Assembly: GCA_001592805.2 (NCBI GenBank)
Contig: CP051142.1
Span: 1,922,001 to 1,986,000, forward strand
DNA length: 64,000 nucleotides
Reading direction: 5' to 3'
Source: Peltaster fructicola
Lineage: Eukaryota > Ascomycota > Dothideomycetes
A program made the position numbers and the translations under genes. How positions within the stretch are numbered: position 1 is the first letter of the stretch; every line of letters starts with the position of its first letter. A model generated the notes under the pieces. It had not been told where the DNA came from. It was given only the letters and a program-made list of their open reading frames with translations, and did not search any database. Shown one piece after another: positions 1-10,225 of the stretch.

Positions 1-571
1 ATGTTGTTAGGCTGGCGCGCAAGGTGCGCACAAGTGTCTCGCAAGAGCATGTACTAGTAGTGAGAGCATGTGCTTGTGTCTCTTGCTCGGTTGTGAAGTA
101 GATTGACAGTGGATAGGCAGCGGCAAGATGAAGGAAACAGCAGCGCGGCTGGCTATTGCTTCCACCTGCCTACCTGTCTGCCCTTGATCCAAACTTTGTC
201 GTCTTTGCGGACCACACATACTCGGCTTTTTTTCTTTTCAACACTGCATCAACTGATGAACGAGAGCGCTGTGAACAATTGCTCTGACACAGTTCGCTGC
301 CCACGTTCGTTTTCTCACCCGTGCGCCTCTTCCCAGCGAGCTCCTCCAAAATCCGAAGCGTGACGCGGCGGCCACTAATAGCAACCCAACCGATTCAAAC
401 CTCGACATCTTTCCATCACAAAGTACATACAAACACCTCCAATCGCGATAATCAAGACCTCCTCACCTCTCACACCCTTCGCGGGTGCTACTTAGCACTT
501 CCGTCCTTGATTTCGACACTTTGCTGCTCAGCTGTGTCGTCCGTCGGACTTTCACCACAAGCCGCTCCACG
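1..571. other. gene-free left edge, upstream of the Mug72-like gene
   Basis: I see no convincing coding exon or RNA gene here. Short open frames exist on both strands but none resembles a known family or carries a splice pattern. The right-hand part is pyrimidine- and A-rich, as expected of a fungal promoter and 5' leader for the gene starting at 572. Confidence 0.6.
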
Positions 572-3138
572 ATGGCACCCTCGACACCAAGGTTGCGCAT
601 TCTGTCAGGTCAGTGCTATCGCCATCACGAAAGAGCAAGGAGATATCGTCGCGTCCGAGTGGCACATCAGTGTGTTGCAGCTCTCGCAGCGCGGTGCTGA
701 GCCGCTCAACAAATTGCTCTTTACGACCCGGGACAAAGCTGACTCTTTTCTCAGTTGGCGGTAATGCTGTCTCAGCGTTTCTGTCGTGGCGCCTTTCTGC
801 TACGAATGCGTGCGATGTGACATTAGTGTGGAAAAATGGCTTTGAGGCTGTCGCACAATACGGAATCACATTCAAGTCAGTTTGAGCTGTGCACCAGCAT
901 ATTATGAAACTGACCACTGCGAAGATCTGCTAAGTTTGGAAACGAACGCTTCAAACCAAGACATGGTAAATAGCACATCGCCAAATGACTGGGTCGATGC
1001 TAATGCTTCACAGTTGTCAGATCACCAGAGGAAGCCACCGGAACGTCTCGAGCATCATTCGATTATGTCGTTCTCTGCGTAAAGGCACTACCAGATGTTT
1101 ACGACCTCGCTTCTGTCATCGAATCTGTCGTGGCTCCTCAACACACCTGCATCCTTGTTAACACAACCAGCAGCATCGGCATTGAGACATACCTCGAGCA
1201 GAGATTTCCCACAAACGTTGTTTTGTCTCTTGTCTCCGGCGCAGAGCTCTCTCAACAAGGCAGCAGCGAGTTCGAGCATAAAGGAGGGTCAGGACTATGG
1301 GTCGGTGCTGCAAACAGAAATCCAGCCATCCCTGCATCGATACAACAGGACATGGCGGAGGCTCTCGCAATGACGCTCAAGTCTGGAATGGTTGACTGCG
1401 AGGTCTCACCAAATATCCGCCAGCAGCAGTATGAACGCATGATCGGGTACGTTCTTGAGCACATACTTGGAGAAAATTGTCACTGACCATTCACAGTCCG
1501 ATTGCATTTCACCCTGTTAGTGTGCTCTTCGAAACTCCTACGCACGCCGAATTGATCGAGAAGTCTGGTGTCCGCCAGATGATTAACGGTATCGTGGACG
1601 AGCTCATCACACTCGCACAGAAGCAAGACTGTGTTTTCCCCTCGAACTACAGGAGCCAAGTCATCGAACAGATGCTTGTACCAGCAGAAACACAAACCAC
1701 TATGTATCAAGACTTTGTCGCGCGCAGACCGATGGAGGTCGAGACATACTTGGGTTCTCCTCTCAAGCAAGGACTGGAGCTCAACATCGCTCTGCCTAGG
1801 GTCGAGACTCTTTATGCACTCTTACACAACCTCAACGCTGTCAATCAGACTCGTCAGCCGTCCTCCCCAGGCGCACAACTACCACCGCAGAGGATGTCCT
1901 CCGCGCCAAATGGAATGATGCCTAAGAACGGCATGTACGGTCCAGGGCCGAACGGTCGACCACCTATGGGCAATATGCGATCGGGAGGTCGTGCACCTTC
2001 AAGTCAAGGTCCACCGCCAGGAGCACGACGTGGTCCATCAATGAACGGCTACCCTCGAATGAGTTCAAACGGCTATGGCCAGCGAGGCCCACCTCCACCA
2101 GTCCACAGACGTCCTTCGATGGAGGGCAACGACCTCGAGGAGTTCAGTCATCTCATCCTCTACGATAATGCCCAAGGGGACGGCGCTTACGACGATGTGT
2201 CGGGCGGCGATGATTTGCGAGAGCGTGAATTAGCGATTCGCCAGAAAGAGCTTGCATTGAGGGAGCAGGAATACAACATGCGATCGAGACGCGGCACAAA
2301 CGCAAGCAAGATTCATCACCACAGCTACGATGAAGACGACGAGGATGGCGAGGATTACTTTGATCCAATGGCCCCACACTCTGGCCCACCCATTGATGCG
2401 GACAACTTCGACATGATGAGTGTGACTTCTAGGAGAACTCGCAAGACTCCAAGTGCCGGTCAATTACGTGCCAACCCTGAGATGATGAGCGGAGTGCCAG
2501 CAGCACGCAACAGCCGTGGCTGGAAGCGTGGTCCACCAACCAAGAATCGTGCTAGTGCTACAATCATGGCTGATATGCCAAACCTCCGCGAGGAGCTCAT
2601 GGGCAATCCTCTTGTTGGCTACTCCTCCGATCGTTATGGCGGTGTCGACCGCATGAACATGGGTCATGAATCCAGGACAAATTCGTTGACAGCCGAGCGT
2701 TTGGGCGAGATGCAAAGGAACGGCATGTCTGGACCTTATCCCGGCGGCCCTCCGTTGAGCCGTCGTGGCAGCCAGTCTCCAGGTAACCCACTTGGTCCTA
2801 ATGGTCGACACATGCGACCATCACCACCGAATGGATTCGTCGGACCTAACGGCAATGGCAGGCCTTCACCGCCTGGCATGAGGCAGCCAATTCCACGACA
2901 CCCGCCAGGTCATGGTAACTCGGTAGCTCCTCAGGAGGTCGAGCATCAAGCAGGGGTGAGCAGAAACCCATACCCGCCTAAGAGCGGTTCTCATGTCATT
3001 CGCAGTCTGACGGGTTCCGCGTCCGCTAGCGCTGGCAGCGGTGATAGTAATCGATCAGCTCCTCTCGACTCCGAGCCTTCAGCACACAGCTCATCCAGCA
3101 GTCTTCCAGCCGCCAGACACGCTGTCGGCGTGCGTTGA
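572..3138 (+). CDS. Mug72-like ketopantoate reductase family protein with long disordered C-terminal tail
   Basis: Five exons fit one frame: 572-608, 755-879, 935-965, 1014-1446 and 1497-3138, giving 755 residues. The N-terminus has a Rossmann strand and a degenerate glycine turn (VGGNAVSAF, residues about 13-21). The ApbA_C helical domain follows (PIAFHPVSVLFETPTHAELI). Together these mark the 2-dehydropantoate 2-reductase superfamily. Classical members reduce ketopantoate with NADPH for pantothenate and CoA synthesis. Fission yeast Mug72 is the closest type I know. About 450 residues then follow that are rich in Pro, Gly, Ser and Asn, with a short charged heptad stretch (RERELAIRQKELALREQE) and acidic runs. 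This tail is absent from bacterial enzymes and suggests a scaffold or regulatory role. Intron 3 has a clear branch site (GCTAAT). The start at 572 is the ATG that joins in frame to the Rossmann exon. Family is confident; substrate is not. Confidence 0.85.
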
Positions 3139-4133
3139 GCAGACTATGCCCGGCACTTCACTCCCAGATCAATAGCAACTTTTCACGACTCGCGACACAA
3201 GTCACTAGCTCGAGGTTCGCAGGAACAAGGTTCAGCTGGTATACTACGGATCATTGCATGACTTGATCACAGTCTGTTGTCCTCAGACTTTACAGGAGCA
3301 TATTCATGGCTCATTAATCATCATTCTGCATCATGGCGTCGGATCTTTCATCACAGGCCACTCCCACTGGTCGACCATCACGCATTCAGACTATAGGAGA
3401 ACAACCCCCTCCGGTTCATCATCTTCCTTGCAGCATGCTTCCAATAGCTAGGAGGAGGTTCGGACCAGCGTCGAACAACCTCTTTTCCATGCTTGGCCAT
3501 AACACGCACTTTTGGAGATACTGTATCGATATTGGTAGCTACTAGCTACCATCAGTATAGCCACGGGTTCCATTCGTGTGTGCTACTCGCTTACGAACAA
3601 TACCTAGCACTCAGTATGCTTCCCTTGGCTGTCGAAATATATACTCTTGTTGATGGACGTAGCATTTCGCGGACATACTATATTAGTCAAGACGTATAGG
3701 TGGATGGCATGTTATTCCTTTCGTCTCTTCCCACTTGAAGATCATAGCCATGCACTATTGAAAGCCAGACCTCGAAGATGCTGCATTACAGTCCGGTTTG
3801 TCATCTCAACCTCAAACTTACGAAATCGACCACCGCCACACTCGGCAACCTTGCTCAGCGATGATTCACTGCTCGTGTCGTCCTTGTAGAGCCTGATTCG
3901 ACATATCCGGGACTGTCGGACTTCACCTATACTAGAGCAATCGAGAGGTCTAGATAGCAATGACGTTGATCTGTCCCCACCATCGCCATAGAGGTCAGTA
4001 CTGGACCAATGCTTGCGTTTTGGACTTTCACACACCCAAAGTGTGAGTATTCAGGTCTTTCTGCAGTCTTCCGTCCTCTGTGTAGTTTCAATTTCCAGAT
4101 TTTTTCATTTTCACCCTCGAGACAGCGCTCAGC
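3139..4133. other. intergenic region, no gene seen
   Basis: Just under 1 kb between two plus-strand genes. It must hold the 3' UTR of the Mug72-like gene and the promoter of the phosphatase gene. Small frames on both strands look random: no domain, no splice-supported extension. Confidence 0.55.
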
Positions 4134-4943
4134 ATGACAACACCCCGAGTCTTCATCATAAGGCATGGTGAGACAGAGTGGTCACTGAACGGCCGTCACA
4201 CAGGTGCCAGCGACATTCCACTCACAGCCAATGGTGAGAAGCGTATACGAGCAACAGGCAAAGCACTCGTGGGCTCGGATCGACTCATAGTACCCAAGAA
4301 TCTCGCTCATATCTATGTCTCCCCTCGGAAGCGAGCACAACGTACGCTTGAGCTGCTCAATATTGGTTGTAAGGACCCACTGCCATGGAGTCAGAAACAT
4401 CCCGAGAACCACGAGCGTGCTGTTGGTGAGACATCTGCCAAGATTGAGATCACCGATGCTATTCGCGAGTGGGACTACGGAGACTACGAGGGCATCACGA
4501 GTGCCGACATTGCGAAAGAACGTCAGGCCAAGGGCGAGCCAAAGTGGGACATCTGGCGAGATGGATGTCCTGGAGGAGAGTGAGTTGCTGATATGTCCAT
4601 TCACGACCTTGTTGACGACTGCAGGTCTCCGCAACAAGTGACCAAGCGTTGCGATGAGTTGATCGCAGACATCAGGAAGAGGTTTCATGCACACGCCATA
4701 GGCAAGCCGAAAGGCTCAGTCGATGAACCCTACGATGTGCTCATCGTAGCTCATGGACACATTCTGCGAGCCTTTGCAGGTCGATGGGTGGGAGAAGACA
4801 TTGCCATGAATCCCAGCTTGCTGCTCGAAGCTGGTGGTGTGGGCACACTCAGCTATGAGCATCATAGTCTAGAGGAGCCTGCCATTTTGCTTGGTGGTGC
4901 TTTCATGTCAGATGTCGTTGAGCAAGTGGAGGAGAAGAAGTAG
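4134..4943 (+). CDS. SHB17: histidine-phosphatase, sedoheptulose-1,7-bisphosphatase (SHB17) type
   Basis: Two exons, 4134-4579 and 4625-4943, with a 45-nt intron (GTGAGT ... GCAG), give 254 residues. The phosphohistidine motif is at residues 9-13 (IRHGE). The second catalytic histidine is in VAHGHILRAFAG. The C-terminal GEDIAMNPSLLLEAGGVGTL is typical of the fungal SHB17 branch of the phosphoglycerate-mutase-like superfamily. Yeast Shb17 dephosphorylates sedoheptulose-1,7-bisphosphate in riboneogenesis, feeding carbon from glycolysis to the pentose phosphate pathway without NADPH formation. The length is close to yeast Shb17. A broader sugar-phosphatase role cannot be excluded. No signal or membrane segment is visible, so a cytosolic protein is expected. 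Confidence 0.87.
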
Positions 4944-5079
4944 ATCAAAGAACTTTCATACTGCTACAGTAGAGGCTGAGCAGATGCTATCTGCTGATAC
5001 ACTCTTGGTTGATCCTAAACGCCCCCCTTCCACCTTGGAGTCTTGCTGAGAGGAGCAGGACTGTTTTTGACGAAGTCTC

Positions 5080-6805
5080 CTAAGATGCCATGTAGCTCTT
5101 GACATCAATGCCCTCCTTAGGGTACTCTGGGAGGGCTACCTCGAACTTCTTTTGGATGCTGTTGAGCACGTTCTGATCCTCCTCGGAGCTGACAAAGCTG
5201 ATAGCAACTCCCTTGGTACCGAAACGTCCAGCACGACCGACACGGTGAAGGTAGCTGTCGGCATCGCCTGGCAAATCGTAGTTGATGGCCAAGTTGATGC
5301 GCTCGATATCAATTCCACGACCAAAGACATCGGTCGAGACACAGATACGCTCCTTGAACTCCTTGAACTTCTGGTAGCGCTTGATACTGTGATGTTGTTA
5401 GTATTGACTCATGTGATGATATGTGCCGTGCTTACCGCTCCTCTTGGCTGACACCAGAGTGAACAGCGATAGATGGGAAGTTACACTCGCGAAGGAGCTT
5501 GTCAAGCTCAGTAGCGCGCACAGTGGACTTGACAAAGATGATGACCTGGTTGTACTCTAGCTCATCGAGCAGATCGTTGAGCTTACGATTCTTCTCGTTC
5601 TCAGTGAGCTTGAGGTAGTATTGCTGCAGACCGTGCAGAGTGAGCTTGGTCTCGTCATCGACGTAGATCTCAAGTGGGTTCTGCATGAATTTCTTGCAGA
5701 TTGGACGTGTCTCCTGTGCAAGAGTGGCTGAGAACATCATCACTTGCTTCTGTGTTGGGGTTGCACGGAAGATCTCCTGGACGTCTCGTCGCATGTCTGG
5801 TGAGGTTAGATGTGTTCTTGTAGACGACCGTGCTACTCACCAATCTGGTCGAGCATCTTGTCACACTCATCGAGCACGAACTTCTGAATGTTGCCGAGGC
5901 GGAGATGCTTGTCGCGGACTAAGGCATTGAGACGACCTGGAGTGGCGACAATGATGTGTGGGTGAGTTTCCTTCTTGTTCAGGAGGTCGATGTTATCCTG
6001 GATTGGTGTTCCTCCATAAAAGACGGCAGTCTTCACGTCTGGCAAGTACTTGCTGAATCGAGCATATTCGTTCTTGATCTGGAAGGCGAGCTCTCTGGTG
6101 TGGCACATGACCAGGACAGAGGTCTCTCCGGCGACAGGCTCGATCTGTTGAAGAGTTGCAAGGACGAAGACAGCAGTCTTGCCGAGACCAGACTTGGCCT
6201 GGCAGAGCACGTCGGTTCCGAGGATGGCCTGAGGGATGCAGACTTGCTGGACTAGAGTGATGTGTCAGATTTTGTCCAAGATACAGGCGCGAAGCGTCCG
6301 TCCGTCCTCCAAAGAAAAAAAATATGTGCCGCCTTTTCAACTTGCAAGCTCTTTCAGCATATACTGCTTTTCTCTCGCGGTGGCACAGATCCGTGGGCTC
6401 AACCCAGAACTCCGTCTACCGCAAGGCTTGTACAGTTGTCGGCTGTCTTTGTTGCAGGCGCGCCTACAGCGCAGTCGCACAGCGCTGCAGGCGGTGACCT
6501 CATACTCGCTTACTTCATTTCGTTTCATGATGGACGGACGCTCCTTGGCGCTTAAACAGAGATGGACTAACCCTCGGATGGATGTTCAAAACCGCAGTCG
6601 GTGATAGCCTTGAGAAGCTCTGGCTTCAACAGAAAGTCGCGGAATGAGGTCGAGTGGATGCCGACATAGCTGCCCTTTTGTCGGCGCCTGCGCCTCCGAC
6701 AGTCAAGTCGCCTTTCTTTGCGTCGCCGTTGGTTGCGCCGTTGGCGTTGTCAGTGGTTTGAAGCTCCTCGTCGGAGTAATCGATCAGATCTTCTTCGGCA
6801 GACAT
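5080..6805 (-). CDS. SUB2: DEAD-box RNA helicase Sub2 (UAP56), one-base frame break near the N-terminus
   Basis: Four exons on the minus strand: 6805-6572, 6251-5841, 5796-5436 and 5386-5080. The helicase core is intact: AKSGLGKT (motif I), DECD (motif II), SAT (motif III), HRVGRAGR (motif VI), and the Sub2 terminus YMAS. The protein unwinds or clamps RNA during spliceosome assembly and loads the TREX export complex in the nucleus. The N-terminus [16 protein letters not shown] is canonical. At 6673-6679, after GADK, the reading frame slips. The expected K-G-S-Y-V-G segment continues in the other frame. The exons sum to 1,313 nt, one short of a multiple of three; restoring one base gives 437 residues, the usual family length. 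The first intron (6571-6252) is 320 nt, far longer than its neighbours, and carries an inverted repeat. Confidence 0.93.
6294..6541. repeat. inverted repeat bracketing most of the first SUB2 intron
   Basis: GCGTCCGTCC at 6294-6303 is the exact reverse complement of GGACGGACGC at 6532-6541. The flanks are also partly complementary (GGCGCGAA against a GCGCCAAGGA-like arm). In the pre-mRNA the two arms could pair into a stem that brings the two splice sites close together. Pairing is a prediction from complementarity only. Confidence 0.5.
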
Positions 6806-7159
6806 GGTGAGTGTCTCGCGTGAGGTCGTACCGGTGTTTCGAAATGCGCTCGAGCTGAGCGCGAGTATAGGAGGGTGGTGGGTGTAGATGGTCTGTCAGA
6901 GCCTCGTGTCTTGTTGGAAGAGGACTTGGTACGTGGTGGATGTGATAAAGGTGGTTGTTGCGAAGTGAACTGTTAAACTGGCCGCACAGCGTGGCCAGAG
7001 GCCTGAGCTTCTGCCTAGCCGCACTGGGTTGGCGCGTTATTTAGGTACCTGCAGTTGTTGATGAAGCCACCAGAAATGCTTTCCTAGAGCATAACATTCT
7101 CTACAGATGAGCGTTGAGCCTGAGCTTGACGATAAACTCACGCTGTACCATTCTATCGA
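6806..7159. promoter_or_regulatory. divergent promoter between SUB2 and the Rpr2-like gene
   Basis: 354 bp separate the two start codons, which point away from each other, so both promoters must lie here. I see no TATA box or well-defined factor site that I would defend. Confidence 0.5.
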
Positions 7160-7732
7160 ATGGCCAAGACAAAGAACAAGGATACAAACCCGAAACGAAT
7201 CACGAATCCTCACCTGCACGCGCGCATCGCATATCTGCATCGTGCTTCGAAGTACCTGGCAGCGATAGCGATCGCGAAAACTGCTCCAACGACCAAGGCG
7301 GACTCATCTGCAGGGCGAGCAGAGATTCAAGAGCGTATTGCTTCCCATTCCCAATGCCAGCCCGGACAGCCCAGTGCAGTGATCAATCCTTCTCACACAA
7401 CAACCAGCATCGCACCTGATCTCCAGTCTAGCAGCAGACATCTGGCTGTCAACTTACGCTCGGTCGCTCGCAAGTCGCAGATACGCCTGTCTGCTGATGT
7501 CAAGCATGAGCTGTGCAAGGTTTGCAACACCCTGCTCGTCGATGGCCAGACAGCAACACGATCGACCATCAACGAAAGCCATAACGGCCAGAAACCGTGG
7601 GCAGAAGTCTCCTGCACGACCTGCCTCACCTGCGGCGCCGTCAAGCGCTTCCCTGTTGGAGCGATTCGTCAGTTGAAGAAAGCTGCAAGAGGGACAGCAT
7701 CGCCCCGCATTACAGGGTCAGCAGCTGTCTAA
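7160..7732 (+). CDS. RNase P/MRP zinc-ribbon subunit, Rpr2/Rpp21/Snm1 family
   Basis: Single exon, 190 residues. The N-terminal helix NPHLHARIAYLHRASKYLAA is the signature helix of Rpr2-family subunits. A zinc ribbon is formed by CKVCNTL (near residue 120) and CLTCGAVKRFP (near residue 155), with two CxxC pairs about 35 residues apart. These proteins bind the catalytic RNA core of RNase P (5' tRNA maturation) or RNase MRP (rRNA processing) in the nucleus. I cannot tell Rpr2 from Snm1 from sequence alone. The linker between the helix and the ribbon is Ser/Thr/Ala rich and longer than in yeast Rpr2. A tRNA gene lies 180 bp downstream, which is probably coincidence. Confidence 0.82.
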   Translation: MAKTKNKDTNPKRITNPHLHARIAYLHRASKYLAAIAIAKTAPTTKADSSAGRAEIQERIASHSQCQPGQPSAVINPSHTTTSIAPDLQSSSRHLAVNLRSVARKSQIRLSADVKHELCKVCNTLLVDGQTATRSTINESHNGQKPWAEVSCTTCLTCGAVKRFPVGAIRQLKKAARGTASPRITGSAAV

Positions 7733-7912
7733 TCTCCACGACTATGATGTTGATGTCTTGTTCCATCAACAGTCGCGGCCAAGACATTCGCCGTCTCTTC
7801 ACAGAAGAACGACCCTGGCCTGCAGAGCTATATACATTCTCCGGCTGCTCCCGCCCTCACTGCCAGTCGTCCATGGCTGGCGCGAGGGTGAGGCAGGCCG
7901 AAAGGCTTGCCG

Positions 7913-7986
7913 TCCCGCGTGGCACAATTGGCTAGCGCGTGAGACTTTTAATCTCAAGGTTACGAGTTCAAGCCTCGTCGTGGGAG
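7913..7986 (+). tRNA. tRNA-Lys (anticodon UUU), no intron
   Basis: A full cloverleaf can be drawn. The acceptor stem is TCCCGCG with CGTGGGA (one G-U pair), followed by discriminator G. The anticodon stem is TGAGA/TCTCA around the loop CTTTTAA, giving anticodon TTT. The T loop contains GTTCAAG. Internal promoters are present: box A TGGCACAATTGG and a box B-like GAGTTCAAGCC. A run of five T at 8005-8009 fits an RNA polymerase III terminator. No CCA is encoded, as expected for a eukaryotic nuclear gene. Confidence 0.95.
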
Positions 7987-8317
7987 CAATCCTCCACCCT
8001 CGCCTTTTTGCTCTGTCTGCCGGGGAGTGAAGGATGTCATTTTGTTGGGCTGAGGACTCGGATCAACCTGCAAATGGTAGAATTATGCTTCAACTCAGCA
8101 CCCCAGACCAGCATCGTAGCATGAGTATTGCCGCAGCATGAGCCGAAGCCAGCTGCGAGCGTATGCAAGCCCTATGACGAATGCTGTGGTTCCGGGTCCA
8201 TCAATCACTTTTTGTTCATCTCCACGAGAACACGAGCTTGAGTTCACACTTGAGTTCATTTCGACTAAGACTTCGTCTCGTACGGCATAGCTTTCGTGAC
8301 TTGCAGCTGATTCCACC
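7987..8317. other. intergenic region after the tRNA
   Basis: Apart from the pol III terminator I see no gene. It should contain the promoter of the DUF3237 gene that starts at 8318. Confidence 0.55.
8005..8009 (+). terminator. RNA polymerase III T-run terminator of the tRNA-Lys gene
   Basis: Five consecutive T residues, 18 nt after the tRNA 3' end, on the same strand. This is the usual pol III stop signal. Confidence 0.75.
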
Positions 8318-8949
8318 ATGCCTACGAGTGACCAGGATCTAGCTCTGTCCGCAGAGTCGGCAGCATCAAAGCTCTCACTGCCTCAGCCAAGTCTGGCACT
8401 CGATTTCCGTATCAGTGTGAAGCTGAATCCAAAGATATCTGTTGGTAGCGGACCTTGGGGAGTACGCAATTGGATCAGCTTCACTGGTGGCGAGTGGAGT
8501 GCGACGTGGGCTAAAGGCACTGTGGTAGTGAGTGACCCCAGGTTATGGTTCGAGTCAAGCATAACCGTAAGCAGTCTGGAGGGCAAGACTCGCAGATTGT
8601 CCTCCCAGAGTCGGGCCATGTGTTTGTGGACACAAGCTATCTGCTACAAACGGACGACAAAGACCCAGCATACATCACGATCAAGACGAATGGATGGCGG
8701 ACAGGATCGAAGCAGGTGATGGACCGCCTAGCAGATCCAGCTTTAGCAGACGACGTCAAGCCAGATGAGTACTCTTTCCGCTTAAGCATCCGACTAGAGA
8801 CAGGTGATGCCCGGTACAAAGACAAGATCAATACCGGGTTGTGGATAGGGAGTGCTGCCCGACTTGGAAGTGAAGGTAAACCAGCACACGACGATCGAGA
8901 ACGATACTGACATGGACTAGTTGTCTACGACGCATACAGAGTATCATGA
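8318..8949 (+). CDS. DUF3237 family protein
   Basis: Three exons, 8318-8527, 8575-8875 and 8921-8949, give 179 residues. Introns of 47 and 45 nt have clean GTGAGT/GTAAAC donors and CAG/TAG acceptors. The core reads as a beta-barrel fold with SGPWGVRNWISFTGGEWSA, GYITIKTNGWR-like and LWIGSAARLGSEVVYDAYRV segments, typical of DUF3237. Members are small soluble proteins of unknown function, common in fungi and bacteria. No signal peptide is seen, so a cytosolic location is likely. The stop codon lies one base before the stop codon of the convergent gene on the other strand. Confidence 0.8.
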
Positions 8950-8950
8950 G

Positions 8951-10018
8951 CTACATGTGAGCAGCACCTGTTGAACGACCTGTAGCAGACGAATTCTTGT
9001 TCAGAATGATACCCATCTTCTCACACCACTCATCCTTACCAATCTCCCTGACCAAGTCGTCTGCCATATGCAGACGACGCTCATACTGCTTCCGACCGAT
9101 CACAGTAAAGCACCGTCCATTAAGCCATAGCTGATCAGCAAGTTCGAATGCAATCTCCACGAGAATGGTGTTCAGGACAAGCAGCACGAGCAATGCAATT
9201 TGCCCTTCTGTGCTTGCGCCAGCCACGACAGCCACGTTCAGATACGCCAGCATTGTTGATGCTGTCATAGCAAGGCGCTGTGAGAAGGTAGGCTGACGGA
9301 GCCACTCGCCTGATAAGGTAGCCTTCATGTCATCGGTCATGCCTTGCAATCTGATCCAACGATCTTGACTGAGCAATACAAGGATGTCGCTCACCACTCC
9401 AGGCTCCTTCCTTCCCTTCCAGCCTTGCACAGCACGCAGGCTCGTGACGGCCGAGTTGATCCAGCGTACGACCACGTAGACGAGAAGAGCTAGCATTGCA
9501 ATCCTGTCACCGAGCCACAGAAGCCGTGCAAGTGTCGAGATAGTGATCAATTGTATGATTGCAGTGACTACTGCTCGTAGTCGCATCGACTGGCTAGACT
9601 TCGCCGAGCTTTTGACAGAAACAGTCGTGAGTTGTCCAGTCCGACCAACGCGTTGGAGGTAGTGAACAGTCGCTTCGTTCTCTACACGAAAGACATAGCC
9701 GGATGTCATTGCTGCGCAAGCAGGGTACTCTCCATTGCTCAACTGTGGAGCATCGTGATCTTTGTGTAAGCCGGCGCAGATCGTCCAGGCATCGGCATAC
9801 TGGGCGTTACCACTGGAGATCAGCTTGCGTGTTGAAGTTGACACATCTGCAATGGCGAGCAGACCGACGCCCAAGAGTAGTGTCTTCAGAGGTGAAGTCT
9901 GTATGTCGATCGCAGGGACTGGACTCGCGAACTTGGCGCCTATCTCAGCCAATTTGTATGCCAGCTGTGGACTAGTACGATATGCTGTACACAGCGCATT
10001 GATGGCGAAGGTCTCCAT
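8951..10018 (-). CDS. multi-pass membrane protein of unknown function
   Basis: Single exon of 355 residues. I do not recognise a family with confidence. Hydrophobic segments lie near residues 42-60 (LKTLLLGVGLLAIADV), 150-168, 172-190 (IAMLALLVYVVVRWI), 247-262 and 265-288 (QIALLVLLVLNTILVEIAF), suggesting four or five transmembrane helices. The C-terminal 70 residues are charged and probably cytosolic (YERRLHMADDLVREIGKDEW). The ATG at 10018 is the first in frame. The gene is tail-to-tail with the DUF3237 gene, with one base between the two stop codons, so their 3' UTRs must overlap. Confidence 0.7.
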   Translation of the reverse strand: METFAINALCTAYRTSPQLAYKLAEIGAKFASPVPAIDIQTSPLKTLLLGVGLLAIADVSTSTRKLISSGNAQYADAWTICAGLHKDHDAPQLSNGEYPACAAMTSGYVFRVENEATVHYLQRVGRTGQLTTVSVKSSAKSSQSMRLRAVVTAIIQLITISTLARLLWLGDRIAMLALLVYVVVRWINSAVTSLRAVQGWKGRKEPGVVSDILVLLSQDRWIRLQGMTDDMKATLSGEWLRQPTFSQRLAMTASTMLAYLNVAVVAGASTEGQIALLVLLVLNTILVEIAFELADQLWLNGRCFTVIGRKQYERRLHMADDLVREIGKDEWCEKMGIILNKNSSATGRSTGAAHM

Positions 10019-10225
10019 TCCATCTGCTGTGATCGTGGTGTGTCGTAGAGAGGAAGGCCGCCCAAAGATATTGGAAGTTGTTGTAAGGTGTGGCTGTGCA
10101 GTGGCAGTGTCGTCAATATGTCATGCACAATGTGTCAGGGAGGGAAAGCACTTGTCATATCAGTCACATTGTAAAGTACAACTATTGTTACATGCTCTGA
10201 CATTGCTGCCAAGCATCCGCCAGGC

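Noticed and set aside
3742-4035. A 97-codon minus-strand frame upstream of the SHB17-like gene
   Set aside because: Lies in its promoter, without domain or splice extension.
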